Source: Cohnella silvisoli (GTDB taxonomy: Bacteria; Bacillota; Bacilli; Paenibacillales; Paenibacillaceae). Taken from it: a DNA stretch of 64,000 nucleotides. Where the stretch lies: positions 62,001-126,000 of the forward strand of contig NZ_JAIOAP010000011.1 of assembly GCF_021190915.1 (NCBI RefSeq), given 5' to 3'. Shown piece after piece: positions 44,079 through 52,972 of this stretch (position 1 is its first letter; each line of letters begins with the position of its first letter). The notes under the pieces are model-generated. The model was not told the origin of the DNA. It saw nothing but the letters and a program-made list of their open reading frames with translations, and ran no database searches. A program made the position numbers and the translations under genes.

Positions 44079-45731
44079 ATGTATAGATTGCTTATCGTAG
44101 ATGACGAACCGATTATCGTCGAAGGTTTATACGATAAATTTCAGCAGCTCGCGGACAGTCCATATGAGGTTTACAAAGCGTTTAACGGCGAAGAAGCGCT
44201 GGAAGTCGCCCGGCGCGTCCGGGTGGATTTGCTGCTCACGGATTTGAAAATGCCGGGGATAGACGGCCTGGAGCTGCAAAATGCGGTCGGGCAATTGTGG
44301 CCGAAATGCAAAACGATTTTCCTGACCGGCCACACCGATTTTCATTCGATTCAAGCTTCTTTGCGCAGCGGCGCATTCGATTATGTGCTCAAGATGGAGG
44401 AAGACGCGAAGATCATTCAGGCCGTCTTCCGCGCGGCGGACAGAATCTCGGAAGAGAACTCGCTCGACCGGATGCTAAGCGATGCCCGCAACCGCTGGAC
44501 GCAGGCGCTGCCGATTTTGCGCAAGGAATATGTGCTGGAGCTGCTGCACGGGGATCCCTCCACGCCGACCGGCCGAGCGGCGCGGTTCGCGGATCTGAAG
44601 CTTTCGCTGCGGTCGGATATGCCCGTGCACTTGTGCGTCGGGAGGGTGGACGAGTGGCGGGAAGACATTCATTCCGGCGACAAATCGCTGTTTCTGTACG
44701 GGGTCCACAATGTGATCGACGAACATTTCGCGGACGGTTACGATTGCCTATTCGTCACATATGGGCAGGATCGGTTTCTATGGCTTATGCAGCAGCGTCG
44801 CGAAGGGTCTGACGGAGCACGGAGCGATACGGGCGCTGCAGACCGGAAATCGCAAATACTAGGTTTGGTCGAATCGGTGCAAACCGCCTGCCGCACGTTC
44901 ATGAAGCTGCCCTGCTCGTTCGTCGCCGGCTGCATGCCTTGCGATTGGGAAGAACTGTCCCGGAAATTCGGTCGGCTCGATTTCCAACTGACGCAAGGTC
45001 TCGGATTGGGCCGGGAAATGCTGTTATCCGATGGCTTCGCATCCGCGTCGACGGATTCGGAATTCCAGTTTCACGAGAGGGAAATCGGCCTGCTGACGCA
45101 AGCGCTTGAACGCAAGGACGGCATCGATTTCCACCGGAGGCTGGACGTCTTGTCCGCCGCGGTACGCGAGACGGATGGAATCCGCTCCGGCTCTGCCCTG
45201 GCGCTGTTCTATTCGCTATCCTCCGCATTTCTGCTGCTGTTGAATCGGAGGGGGCTGTTGGAGGCGCTGTCGGAGAAAATAGACATGAATAAGCTGCTGG
45301 GAGCGCAGGCGCATGCGACTTGGCGGGAGGCGGCGCGTTTTTTCGGCGAGCTTGCGGATCTGGTTATCGAGTCGGTGGAGGCGGAAAGCGGAAAAGAATC
45401 GAGCGAAGTCGTGCTGCGGGTGGAAAAGTTTGTCCGCGAGAACGTCGGAGGCGATCTGTCGCTGGCCAGGCTGGCTGAGGTCGTACATTTGACGCCATTC
45501 TATTTGTCTCGGCTGTACAAACAGCAGACCGGACACAACCTGACCGACTACATTACGGAACTGAAGCTGAGCCGCGCCAAAGAGCTGCTGGTTGGCACGA
45601 CGAAAAAAATATACGAAATCGGCCTGGAGCTCGGCTTCCATTCTTCGCCGTATTTCAACCACTATTTTAAGAAGATGACGAACATGACGCCGCAGGAATA
45701 CCGGGACACTTGGGCCCAGCGGGTGACATGA
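44079..45731 (+). CDS. YesN-type AraC-family response regulator
   Basis: 550 aa. Receiver domain at 1-120 with the acidic pocket IVDDEP, phospho-acceptor D55 (LTDLKMPG), T in FLTGH and K in YVLKMEE. A ~300-residue middle region of the kind found in YesN proteins follows, then two HTH_AraC helices at about 450-545 (LSLARLAEVVHLTPFYLSRLYKQQTG, YEIGLELGFHSSPYFNHYFKKMTN). It is the partner of the kinase 21 nt upstream. It likely activates the uptake genes, and the inverted repeat at 37305 is a candidate target. Confidence 0.93.
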   Translation: MYRLLIVDDEPIIVEGLYDKFQQLADSPYEVYKAFNGEEALEVARRVRVDLLLTDLKMPGIDGLELQNAVGQLWPKCKTIFLTGHTDFHSIQASLRSGAFDYVLKMEEDAKIIQAVFRAADRISEENSLDRMLSDARNRWTQALPILRKEYVLELLHGDPSTPTGRAARFADLKLSLRSDMPVHLCVGRVDEWREDIHSGDKSLFLYGVHNVIDEHFADGYDCLFVTYGQDRFLWLMQQRREGSDGARSDTGAADRKSQILGLVESVQTACRTFMKLPCSFVAGCMPCDWEELSRKFGRLDFQLTQGLGLGREMLLSDGFASASTDSEFQFHEREIGLLTQALERKDGIDFHRRLDVLSAAVRETDGIRSGSALALFYSLSSAFLLLLNRRGLLEALSEKIDMNKLLGAQAHATWREAARFFGELADLVIESVEAESGKESSEVVLRVEKFVRENVGGDLSLARLAEVVHLTPFYLSRLYKQQTGHNLTDYITELKLSRAKELLVGTTKKIYEIGLELGFHSSPYFNHYFKKMTNMTPQEYRDTWAQRVT

Positions 45732-45764
45732 TGGCTGTCTGCGATACGAGAAAGGAGTTTCGCC

Positions 45765-46517
45765 ATGCATGAAATCGTCGATTTCATTCCCGTCATCTGG
45801 CGCGAGCCACTTGAACCGCGGACAGGCCGCTCCAACTTGGCGATTTGGTTGAACGGATTCACCGGTGCCAAAGAGGATGTCGCTCCCTTCCTGGAACAAT
45901 TGGCGGCCGCAGGCTACGTGGCGGTTTCCTTCGATCTTTACCAGCATGGGGAGCGGCTGATGGAGCCTCAGGAAGTGATGGTGCGCAGAGTAGGCGGCAA
46001 CCGGAGAAAATATTTCTGGGAGGTGCTGGGGCGCACGGCAGAAGATTTTCCGCGGGTCATCGATTGGGCATTCGCACGTTTCGGAAACTTCGGCGGCGTT
46101 GCGGTCGGTGGCGTCTCAATGGGAGGCGACATCGCGCTGACGGCCGCTTTGGTCGATCGGCGCATTCAAGGCGTTTGCTGCATGATCGCGACGCCGGAAT
46201 GGATGAGGACGGGAGCGGAGGAGGCTCAAGGCGAGCCTGATTCTTATACCGCCGGCCTGTATGAACGGCTGAATCCGGCTACCCACTTGGAACGGTATGC
46301 GGAACGGAAGCCGTTCATCCATTTTGAGAACGCGGAGAAGGACCCATGCGTTCCTCCTGCCGCGGCCAGGCGGTTTATGGAGGAACTTCGCGTCCTGTAC
46401 GGAGAAGATGCCGGGAAGCTGACTCTTCGTGAGGAGCCGGATCTCTACCATACCGCCACACCCGGCATGTGGAAAAATTGTCATACTTGGTTTCAACGAG
46501 CAATGGAGCACGGCTGA
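45765..46517 (+). CDS. Alpha/beta hydrolase, prolyl-oligopeptidase-like
   Basis: 250 aa with AAAGGAG 8 nt upstream. The nucleophile elbow is GVSMGGD (Ser near residue 119). A conserved VSFDLYQHGERL lies before it, the acid is likely in the FENAEKDPCVPP segment and the His in DLYHTATPGMW. No signal peptide, so cytoplasmic esterase or peptidase. It closes the sugar-uptake locus and may deacylate the imported glycan. That role is inferred from position only. Confidence 0.8.
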   Translation: MHEIVDFIPVIWREPLEPRTGRSNLAIWLNGFTGAKEDVAPFLEQLAAAGYVAVSFDLYQHGERLMEPQEVMVRRVGGNRRKYFWEVLGRTAEDFPRVIDWAFARFGNFGGVAVGGVSMGGDIALTAALVDRRIQGVCCMIATPEWMRTGAEEAQGEPDSYTAGLYERLNPATHLERYAERKPFIHFENAEKDPCVPPAAARRFMEELRVLYGEDAGKLTLREEPDLYHTATPGMWKNCHTWFQRAMEHG

Positions 46518-46535
46518 GAGGCACAATCTTGCTCC

Positions 46536-46580
46536 GGAAAGCCCTCTTTTTCTGCTGATTGCAGATAACGAGGGCTTTTC
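46536..46580. terminator. GGAAAGCCCTC-type terminator, copy 2
   Basis: GGAAAGCCCTC pairs with GAGGGCTTTT. The loop TTTTTCTGCTGATTGCAGA differs by one base from that of the terminator at 36275. Confidence 0.85.
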
Positions 46581-46696
46581 CACATTCTTTACAACTTATC
46601 GAATAGCCCCGCCAATAGTATGGCAGATTTGCAACCTAAAGCATGAACGAGTCGTTGTACCTTATAGACGATTCGTTTTTCAAGGAGGGCCATACG

Positions 46697-47725
46697 ATGA
46701 TTAAATCTCAAATTCGATTAAAAGCAACGTTGTCAGCTCTGATCTTATTATCTTTAGTTGTAAGTGCCTGCGGCGCCAAGGGAAAGTCCATTGAAAGCCC
46801 ATCGCCATCTTCATCATCATCCTCTTCGACAACACCGGCTCCGACCGAGTCATCGTCGGCATCGCCAAGCGAAACGCCGAACGTATCGATACTTAAGCAA
46901 TTTCAAGAACAAGCGATGGCAGGTCAGCCAGCGGATGAGTTGTTTGCTTCGTTTAAGCAGATCATCGGGGATGCACAGCCTGCCGAGGCCGACGAGATCG
47001 TTCGCGCTTTGGAGGCTTTTTACGAGAAAAACTTGCCTGATGCCGGGAAAAAGTTCGAAGCCGACAATGTTCAGCAGGTATTGACCGCTTTAAAATGGCC
47101 CATAAGCGAGGAACAGGCCGCAAGCATTAAAGTCGATACAATAAAGAGATTAGTTCAGGAAACGCTGGGCGGAGGATACAAGCTGGAAACTGCGGAAGGC
47201 TTTATTTTCCCGATCGTGGACTATGGCAAATTGCTTTCCTACGGGGACCGCGTAACGACTCCGATGAAAACCTATTTAGATTTAATGGCTACCGAATCGG
47301 AATCCGCTTCGGCCGAAGACGGCGGGCTCATCATAACTTTGGACGAGTTGTCTTCCCGGACGTTGGCAGCGGAGAGTTACGTTGTGAACTTCCCCGATTC
47401 CCCGGAAAGAAGCAGAGTAGAAGGCCAATTTATTAACTACTTATCCATGTATTTGGTGGGGCTCGACAATACGCCGATTTTTGACTATGACACCTTCGTT
47501 CTGTTGCCCGCCGTCAAAAAACAGTATGAGCAAATGGTCGCTTCGCACGCCGGGACGATTACCGGACAGATGACGAAGCAACTGCTGGACGTACTCGGTA
47601 AATCCGGGGATGCTGTGTTCGTCAAGAACAAAAACGGCGAACAAACGGACATTCCGGCAGTGAAACAATTCCGTGATCAAATCGAATCTAACGCCCGTTC
47701 CAAGCTTCCGGTTGGAAAAAAATAA
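46697..47725 (+). CDS. Lipoprotein of unknown function
   Basis: 342 aa from ATG 46697, fixed by AAGGAGG at 46682-46688. Signal peptide with lipobox VVSAC, a long Ser/Pro/Thr/Glu linker (SPSPSSSSSSSTTPAPT), then ~280 residues that are mostly helical and rich in acidic residues (FKQIIGDAQPAEADEIVRALEAFYEKNLPDAGKK). No known domain is recognised. It should be anchored to the outer face of the membrane. It stands alone between two terminator-like elements and before the HPr kinase paralogue. Confidence 0.75.
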   Translation: MIKSQIRLKATLSALILLSLVVSACGAKGKSIESPSPSSSSSSSTTPAPTESSSASPSETPNVSILKQFQEQAMAGQPADELFASFKQIIGDAQPAEADEIVRALEAFYEKNLPDAGKKFEADNVQQVLTALKWPISEEQAASIKVDTIKRLVQETLGGGYKLETAEGFIFPIVDYGKLLSYGDRVTTPMKTYLDLMATESESASAEDGGLIITLDELSSRTLAAESYVVNFPDSPERSRVEGQFINYLSMYLVGLDNTPIFDYDTFVLLPAVKKQYEQMVASHAGTITGQMTKQLLDVLGKSGDAVFVKNKNGEQTDIPAVKQFRDQIESNARSKLPVGKK

Positions 47726-47808
47726 TTCAGGATATGCCAAAAACGCATAGCAGGACTTAAGCGATCCCCCATCGAATTGCTTAGCATAGGCGTCTTGGGG
47801 GGATAAGC

Positions 47809-48723
47809 ATGAAGTCGATCGCCGTGCAGGAACTGAAGGAAAAGTTCGGCCTGGAGGTGCTGGCCGGGGGAAAAAATATGCAACGCGAGATAGTTCGGTC
47901 GAGGGTGCACCGTCCGGGATTGGAGTTCGTCGGGCACTTCGATTTTTTCCCGACAGAGCGAGTACAGGTTCTGGGGAAAAAAGAAATCAACTATTTGCAC
48001 AAGCTGAGCGAGGATGAGCGGAACGAAAGGATTGGAAACATCGTCAAGTATCATCCGCCCTGCTTCATTGTAGCGGCGGGGCAGGACGGGTTGAAGTATT
48101 TGATCAAATATTGCAAGGAAGAAGGCATCCCCTTGCTGCGCACCGCCGAAACGACGACGGAGTTTATCGCCAAGCTGGACGCTTTCCTCGTCAAAGCGTT
48201 GGCGCCGGAAATCACGGTGCACGGGGTTTGTGTGAATGTATCGGGCATCGGCATATTGCTGCGCGGCAAGTCAGGCGTCGGCAAAAGCGAAACCGCCCAC
48301 ACGCTGATTCGTCGGGGGCACCGACTCGTGGCTGACGACGTCGTTGTGTTGAAAAAACTTGGTCCCGAAACACTGCTCGGCTCGCACGACGGAAAAACGC
48401 GGGAGTTTCTGGCTTTGCGCAGCATAGGGCTCATCAACGTCGTCCGGCTGTACGGCAGGAAAGCGTTCCAAGACGAGACCCGAATCGTGCTCGATATCGA
48501 GTTGACCCCATGGCAGGAAAACACGCTGAACAACGAGCTTGAGTTGGAGCATCGGTTTTCGGAATATCTCGGAGTGCGGGTACCGCATATCCAAATTCAG
48601 TTGCAGCCCGGGCGGGACGTGGCGGGATTGATCGAAGCGGGGGCCAACAGCTGGTATTTGCGGCAGCAGGGATATAGCGCGGCGGAGGAGTTCATCAAAC
48701 GTCTTGAGGACGGCGGGCAGTAA
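47809..48723 (+). CDS. HPr kinase/phosphorylase paralogue, divergent
   Basis: 304 aa with GGGGGGA before the ATG. An N-terminal HprK domain (VRSRVHRPGLEFVGHFDFFPTERVQVLGKKE) is followed by a kinase domain with the Walker A GKSGVGKSE (from residue 153), the upstream HGV motif, and GHRLVADDVV. The canonical C-terminal signature of HprK (EIRGLGIINV...FGAGAV) reads FLALRSIGLINVVRLYGRKAF here, so the glutamate and the Gly-rich end are lost. Canonical hprK usually sits with lgt; here it is alone. It probably phosphorylates HPr or Crh, or another protein, with altered phosphorylase activity. The genome should hold a second, canonical copy. Confidence 0.8.
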   Translation: MKSIAVQELKEKFGLEVLAGGKNMQREIVRSRVHRPGLEFVGHFDFFPTERVQVLGKKEINYLHKLSEDERNERIGNIVKYHPPCFIVAAGQDGLKYLIKYCKEEGIPLLRTAETTTEFIAKLDAFLVKALAPEITVHGVCVNVSGIGILLRGKSGVGKSETAHTLIRRGHRLVADDVVVLKKLGPETLLGSHDGKTREFLALRSIGLINVVRLYGRKAFQDETRIVLDIELTPWQENTLNNELELEHRFSEYLGVRVPHIQIQLQPGRDVAGLIEAGANSWYLRQQGYSAAEEFIKRLEDGGQ

Positions 48724-48744
48724 GCGGATTATGCATATTCAGGG

Positions 48745-48784
48745 GGCCGCCTCGGAAGTCGTCGAACTTCCGGGGCGGCTCTTA
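48745..48784 (+). terminator. Terminator after the HPr kinase paralogue
   Basis: GCCGCCTCGGAAGT pairs with ACTTCCGGGGCGGC around CGTCGA, followed by a weak T run; a longer T run follows at 48802. Confidence 0.75.
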
Positions 48785-48862
48785 TCATGAAGCCTGTTGG
48801 CTCTTTTTTCTTATTTTAGCTACAAGCAAAATTCATGAAGTACGTGATATCGGGATATGCGA

Positions 48863-49378
48863 CTATTGAATACACACGGCCTTCCGGCGCGTTTTCCGAA
48901 AGCTGTACATGACTAGATGGAAGAATAACACATAGGAAGCGAGTACTATCAAATATGTGGGAAACGAATGTGCCAGATTCCACCCTTTGTACTTGAAGAT
49001 GCCTGCCATAACGGTCAACCACTCGAAACCGACTGCCAACAGAGCGCAGAATACTATATAAAACAGCACGGAAATCTCCCGAAAGCGAAACCGGTCATAT
49101 ACATACAAAAACAAATAGCCGAATGGCGGATACAAGTTCCAAGTTAAGAAATCCGCATAACTGTACTTTGGCGTGTCGTTAATATCGTAAAGATCAAGAG
49201 GGGGCGTGCCGAGGATAAGATCCGACATAATCGAAATCGCAAAGCAAAAGACGTAAATCAGTATGGAGACGGAAAAGGGAAAACGCCGGGGGAGTCGGAA
49301 TAGCAGAGCGAATAAAAGCAGCAGGGACAAGAGTATGAACCACTCATTCTGATCGAAAAAAGAACCCGAATGCTTCAT
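48863..49378 (-). CDS. CBO0543-like integral membrane protein
   Basis: 171 aa from the ATG at 49378, which overlaps the stop of the upstream gene as ATGA. Five hydrophobic segments, with MSDLILGTPPLDLYDIND, YSYADFLTWNLYPPFGYLFLYVYDRF and FEWLTVMAGIFKYKGWN between and within them. These conserved acidic and aromatic positions are typical of the uncharacterised CBO0543 family of spore-forming Firmicutes. Role unknown. Confidence 0.75.
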   Translation of the reverse strand: MKHSGSFFDQNEWFILLSLLLLFALLFRLPRRFPFSVSILIYVFCFAISIMSDLILGTPPLDLYDINDTPKYSYADFLTWNLYPPFGYLFLYVYDRFRFREISVLFYIVFCALLAVGFEWLTVMAGIFKYKGWNLAHSFPTYLIVLASYVLFFHLVMYSFRKTRRKAVCIQ

Positions 49379-49851
49379 AGAGTTTCTTTCAACTCCCTGT
49401 CCAAAATGTAATGAAACCAACTATATGCCGCAGCAGCCAGCAGCAGCATGCTCAACCAAATCAGATACGACCAAGGAATCGTCCAATCGTTGTGAGTCAA
49501 TACGCCAAAGCGTTCCTCGGCGTACTCTAGGCAGGTCAGGAGCCCGGCGAAAATAATGATCCAGCATGCTCGAGTGAGCCATTTTCGACAAGCGACGTAC
49601 ATAAGCAGCATCCCCATAATCAACAATGGGTTTAATATGAATATACCAATGATGTACGACCAGAATTTCTCGAGTTGCATTGAATATTCAACCCGCTTCA
49701 GATTAAGCGACACGACGAAAACGTAATTGGCCTGAACAAAAATAAACAACATCCATACAAATAGGATTTCCAACGAATGCAGTTTTTTGGGAACGGTAAT
49801 GAAGCCGATCATCGCAATCAATGCGACGGATAAAAAGACGGTTACGGTCAT
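49375..49851 (-). CDS. Integral membrane protein related to the CBO0543 family
   Basis: 158 aa. Five hydrophobic segments with ILFVWMLFIFVQANYVFVVSLN and CLEYAEERFGVLTHNDW, the latter aligning with the FEWLTVMAGIFKYKGWN motif of its downstream partner. The two genes overlap by four bases and are translationally coupled, so they probably form a heteromeric membrane complex. No function is known. The 165 bases between its start and 50017 hold no recognised element. Confidence 0.7.
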   Translation of the reverse strand: MTVTVFLSVALIAMIGFITVPKKLHSLEILFVWMLFIFVQANYVFVVSLNLKRVEYSMQLEKFWSYIIGIFILNPLLIMGMLLMYVACRKWLTRACWIIIFAGLLTCLEYAEERFGVLTHNDWTIPWSYLIWLSMLLLAAAAYSWFHYILDRELKETL

Positions 49852-50016
49852 TTAATCCTCCATGGCGGATCATCGGTTTTTAGTTTAAGGATAGAATGCC
49901 CATAGTTGGTAAAATGAATCCAAGATCGTTGAACGCGTGTCCGCCATATAGTTTCATCCAAGGGATTTTTCCGTTACAATACAAGGAGATGCCTTACACC
50001 GAAAGAGGAATACGCC

Positions 50017-51762
50017 ATGAACGTCGTCGTTGCGACGCTGAACGCTAAATACATTCACACCTCGCTTGCCTTGAGATATTTGAAATCCTTCGCTCAGGGT
50101 GAGTTCGAGGTGGACATTGCCGAGTATACGATCAAAGACCCGTCGATGAGCATTGCGGCCGACCTATTCTCAAGGAAGCCCGATGTCATCGGCTTTTCCT
50201 GTTATATCTGGAATATCGAAGAAACGATCGTCGTCGTGGACATGCTTCGCAAAGTTATGCCCGATGTGAAGATTATGCTAGGCGGACCGGAAGTTTCCTA
50301 TGACACGGATTATTGGATGAACCGGTTAATGTCGGTTGATTTCATCGTTATGGGCGAGGGAGAAGAGACGTTCCGAGACTTGCTGCGGCAAATTGCCGGG
50401 GAACGAAAGTATCATTTCGTGTTCGGAATGGCTTACCGCAAGGACGGAGAAGTCGTCATCACACCGCCGCGCCCGAAGCTGGATTTGAACGTCATTCCGT
50501 CGCCGCATCGATTCGATCAGGACTTGGTGCCGATGCGCAACCGAGTCGTCTATTTCGAGACGAGCCGGGGCTGTCCTTTCAGCTGCCAATTTTGCCTATC
50601 GAGTATTGAGGTTGGCGTGCGTTATTTCGATATGGAGCGGGTCAAGGCCGATTTGACTTATCTAATCGATAACGGCGCTAAGCTCATCAAGTTCGTGGAT
50701 CGCACTTTTAACATCAAACGAGAGTATGCGATGGAAATCTTTCAGTTCCTGATCGATAATCATCGGGGCTGTGTGTTCCAGTTCGAGATTACCGCCGACA
50801 TCATGCGGCCCGAAGTGCTCGATTTCCTTGCGGACAATGCGCCCCCGGGGGTGTTCCGCTTCGAGATCGGCGTACAATCGACGAACGATCCGACCAACCT
50901 CGCCGTTCAGCGCCGCCAGAATTTCGCCAAGCTGACGCGTACGGTCGTGAAGGTCAAGGAAAGCGGCAAGATCGATCAGCATCTGGATTTAATCGCCGGG
51001 CTGCCGCATGAAGACTACGATACTTTCCGTAAGACGTTTAACGACGTGTTCGCTTTAAGACCGGAAGAGCTTCAGCTCGGTTTCTTGAAAATGCTGCGGG
51101 GAACGGGGCTGCGGATCGACGCCGGGAAGTATGGTTATGTTTACTCCGAACGAGCTCCTTATGAGATGCTAGGCAACGATCTGATGCCGTTCGGGGATAT
51201 CGTGCGAATTAAACGGGTGGAGGACGTGCTGGAGAAATTCTGGAACGCCCACCGGATGGACAGGACGATGGAATACTTGATCGAAGAGGCTTATCCGTCC
51301 CCGTTCGATTTCTTCCAAGCGTTCGGAGACTTCTGGGAATCGAAGGGCTGGAGCCGGATCGGCCATCAATTGGAGGATTTGTTCTCCAGGTTATGGGCTT
51401 TCCTGGAAGAGGATGCGCGGCCGGAGTTGGACCGTGACGTGGCATTCGGATTGTTGAAAATCGACTACTATTTGCAGCATAAATATAAACCGCGCAAGTT
51501 ATGGTGGGACGAGCGGCTGGAGAAGAAGGATTGGACAGCCGGTTTGAAATATGCCGCCGAGAAATTGGGTATGGATGATCGCGAGTTGCAGAAGAAAGGG
51601 ACGCTGGATCGTCTTCCTTTCGATTACGGGGTTTGGGTCGAGGAAGGACGAGTGGACTTATCCAATCCTTCGATGCTAGTGTTCTTATATTCCGGAGAAG
51701 AAGCGGGACCGCAATTGGTGGCGCTGCCGCAGCCGGACGGGCAAGCGGCAGTCGTTAAATAA
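50017..51762 (+). CDS. B12-binding radical SAM protein (DUF4080 type)
   Basis: 581 aa, AAAGAGG before the ATG. N-terminal cobalamin-binding Rossmann-like domain (VVVATLNAKYIHTSLALRYL, GFSCYIWNIEETI, LGGPEVSYD). A radical SAM core follows with the CPFSCQFC cluster (C186, C190, C193) binding [4Fe-4S]. DUF4080 fills the C-terminal ~170 residues. These enzymes use S-adenosylmethionine radicals, often for methylation or rearrangement; the substrate of this family is unknown. It precedes the aldo/keto reductase by only 21 nt and is likely co-transcribed. Confidence 0.9.
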   Translation: MNVVVATLNAKYIHTSLALRYLKSFAQGEFEVDIAEYTIKDPSMSIAADLFSRKPDVIGFSCYIWNIEETIVVVDMLRKVMPDVKIMLGGPEVSYDTDYWMNRLMSVDFIVMGEGEETFRDLLRQIAGERKYHFVFGMAYRKDGEVVITPPRPKLDLNVIPSPHRFDQDLVPMRNRVVYFETSRGCPFSCQFCLSSIEVGVRYFDMERVKADLTYLIDNGAKLIKFVDRTFNIKREYAMEIFQFLIDNHRGCVFQFEITADIMRPEVLDFLADNAPPGVFRFEIGVQSTNDPTNLAVQRRQNFAKLTRTVVKVKESGKIDQHLDLIAGLPHEDYDTFRKTFNDVFALRPEELQLGFLKMLRGTGLRIDAGKYGYVYSERAPYEMLGNDLMPFGDIVRIKRVEDVLEKFWNAHRMDRTMEYLIEEAYPSPFDFFQAFGDFWESKGWSRIGHQLEDLFSRLWAFLEEDARPELDRDVAFGLLKIDYYLQHKYKPRKLWWDERLEKKDWTAGLKYAAEKLGMDDRELQKKGTLDRLPFDYGVWVEEGRVDLSNPSMLVFLYSGEEAGPQLVALPQPDGQAAVVK

Positions 51763-51783
51763 AAGACGAGAGGTGACCGGTCA

Positions 51784-52773
51784 ATGGTTTACAATGCAAG
51801 CTCCGATCGTTATTCGACTATGAAGTACAATCGCGTAGGACGTTCCGGCCTGAAAATTCCCGCGGTATCGCTTGGTCTCTGGCATAATTTCGGCGGTATC
51901 GATACTTTCGAGAACGGACGGGCTTTAGTCAGACATGCTTTTGATTTAGGCATTACCCATTTCGACTTAGCGAACAACTATGGTCCGCCTCCAGGCTCCG
52001 CGGAGCAAATGTTCGGCCAATTGATGGCGACCGACATGAAACCTTACCGCGACGAAATGGTGATCTCGACCAAAGCGGGTTATTACATGTGGGAAGGTCC
52101 TTACGGGGAATGGGGCTCGCGCAAATATTTGATCTCCAGTCTAGATCAAAGCCTTAAACGTATGGGTCTTGATTATGTCGATATTTTCTATCACCACCGT
52201 CCCGATCCGGGAACGCCTCTAGAAGAAACGATGATGGCGCTAGACCACATCGTACGTTCCGGTAAGGCGTTGTATGTCGGGATTTCCAACTATCGCGCAC
52301 CTGAGGCGAAAGAAGCAATCGCGATTCTTAAGCAACTGGGCACTCCTCTACTTATTCACCAACCGCGTTACAGTATGTTCGACCGTTGGATCGAGGACGG
52401 GCTCCAAGACGTGCTCGAAGAGGGCGGAGTCGGATCCATCGTGTTCTCGCCGCTGGAGCAGGGCTTGTTGACCAATAGATATCTTGGCGGTATTCCGAAG
52501 GATTCCCGTGCTGCAGGCGCTTCGGTTTTCTTGAACGAGGGCAACCTGACAGCGGATAAGCTGGACAAAGTACGCCGGCTCAACGAAATTGCCTTGGAAC
52601 GCGGCCAATCGCTTGCGCAGATGGCGCTAGCTTGGGTGTTGCGCGGCGATCGCGTTACGAGCGTGCTGGTCGGTGCGAGCAAGACGAGCCAGTTAGACGA
52701 CAACGTTGCGATGCTAAGCCGCCTGGAATTTTCCGCGGAAGAGCTGGAGCGAATCGAAGCGATATTGAAATAG
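51784..52773 (+). CDS. Aldo/keto reductase (YghZ / glyceraldehyde-3-P reductase-like)
   Basis: 329 aa, AGAGGTGA upstream of the ATG. Family landmarks: HFDLANNYGPPPGSAEQMFG with the catalytic Asp and Tyr, STKAGYYMWEGPYGEWGSRK with Lys, YHHRPDPGTPLEETM with His, and NADPH-binding positions near SVLVGASKTSQLDDN. The sequence follows the YghZ/YajO-like branch that reduces L-glyceraldehyde 3-phosphate and methylglyoxal. Cytoplasmic, NADPH-dependent. Confidence 0.92.
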   Translation: MVYNASSDRYSTMKYNRVGRSGLKIPAVSLGLWHNFGGIDTFENGRALVRHAFDLGITHFDLANNYGPPPGSAEQMFGQLMATDMKPYRDEMVISTKAGYYMWEGPYGEWGSRKYLISSLDQSLKRMGLDYVDIFYHHRPDPGTPLEETMMALDHIVRSGKALYVGISNYRAPEAKEAIAILKQLGTPLLIHQPRYSMFDRWIEDGLQDVLEEGGVGSIVFSPLEQGLLTNRYLGGIPKDSRAAGASVFLNEGNLTADKLDKVRRLNEIALERGQSLAQMALAWVLRGDRVTSVLVGASKTSQLDDNVAMLSRLEFSAEELERIEAILK

Positions 52774-52782
52774 TATAGGTTT

Positions 52783-52817
52783 CGCCCGTCGGAGAGTCGC
52801 TTCCGTCGGGCGTTTTT
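52783..52817 (+). terminator. Terminator after the aldo/keto reductase
   Basis: CGCCCGTCGG pairs with CCGTCGGGCG with one internal mismatch, followed by TTTTT. The rest of the gap to 52972 shows only a possible promoter. Confidence 0.8.
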
Positions 52818-52972
52818 GCATGCTGGAAGTTACTTTGGAGCGTCGTGGTTTAAGTTGGTCAAATATAATGTACTCTTTTGCCAAAATGATGGATTGCAGC
52901 GTCTAGCATTGGCTAGTATGATCGATGGAGATACCCGAGCATGCCATTGAGCAATAAGGAGACGATAGACCG

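Noticed and set aside
45216..45947. 243-codon minus-strand ORF
   Set aside because: Spans the ends of the regulator and hydrolase genes on the opposite strand; both are clearly coding on the plus strand.
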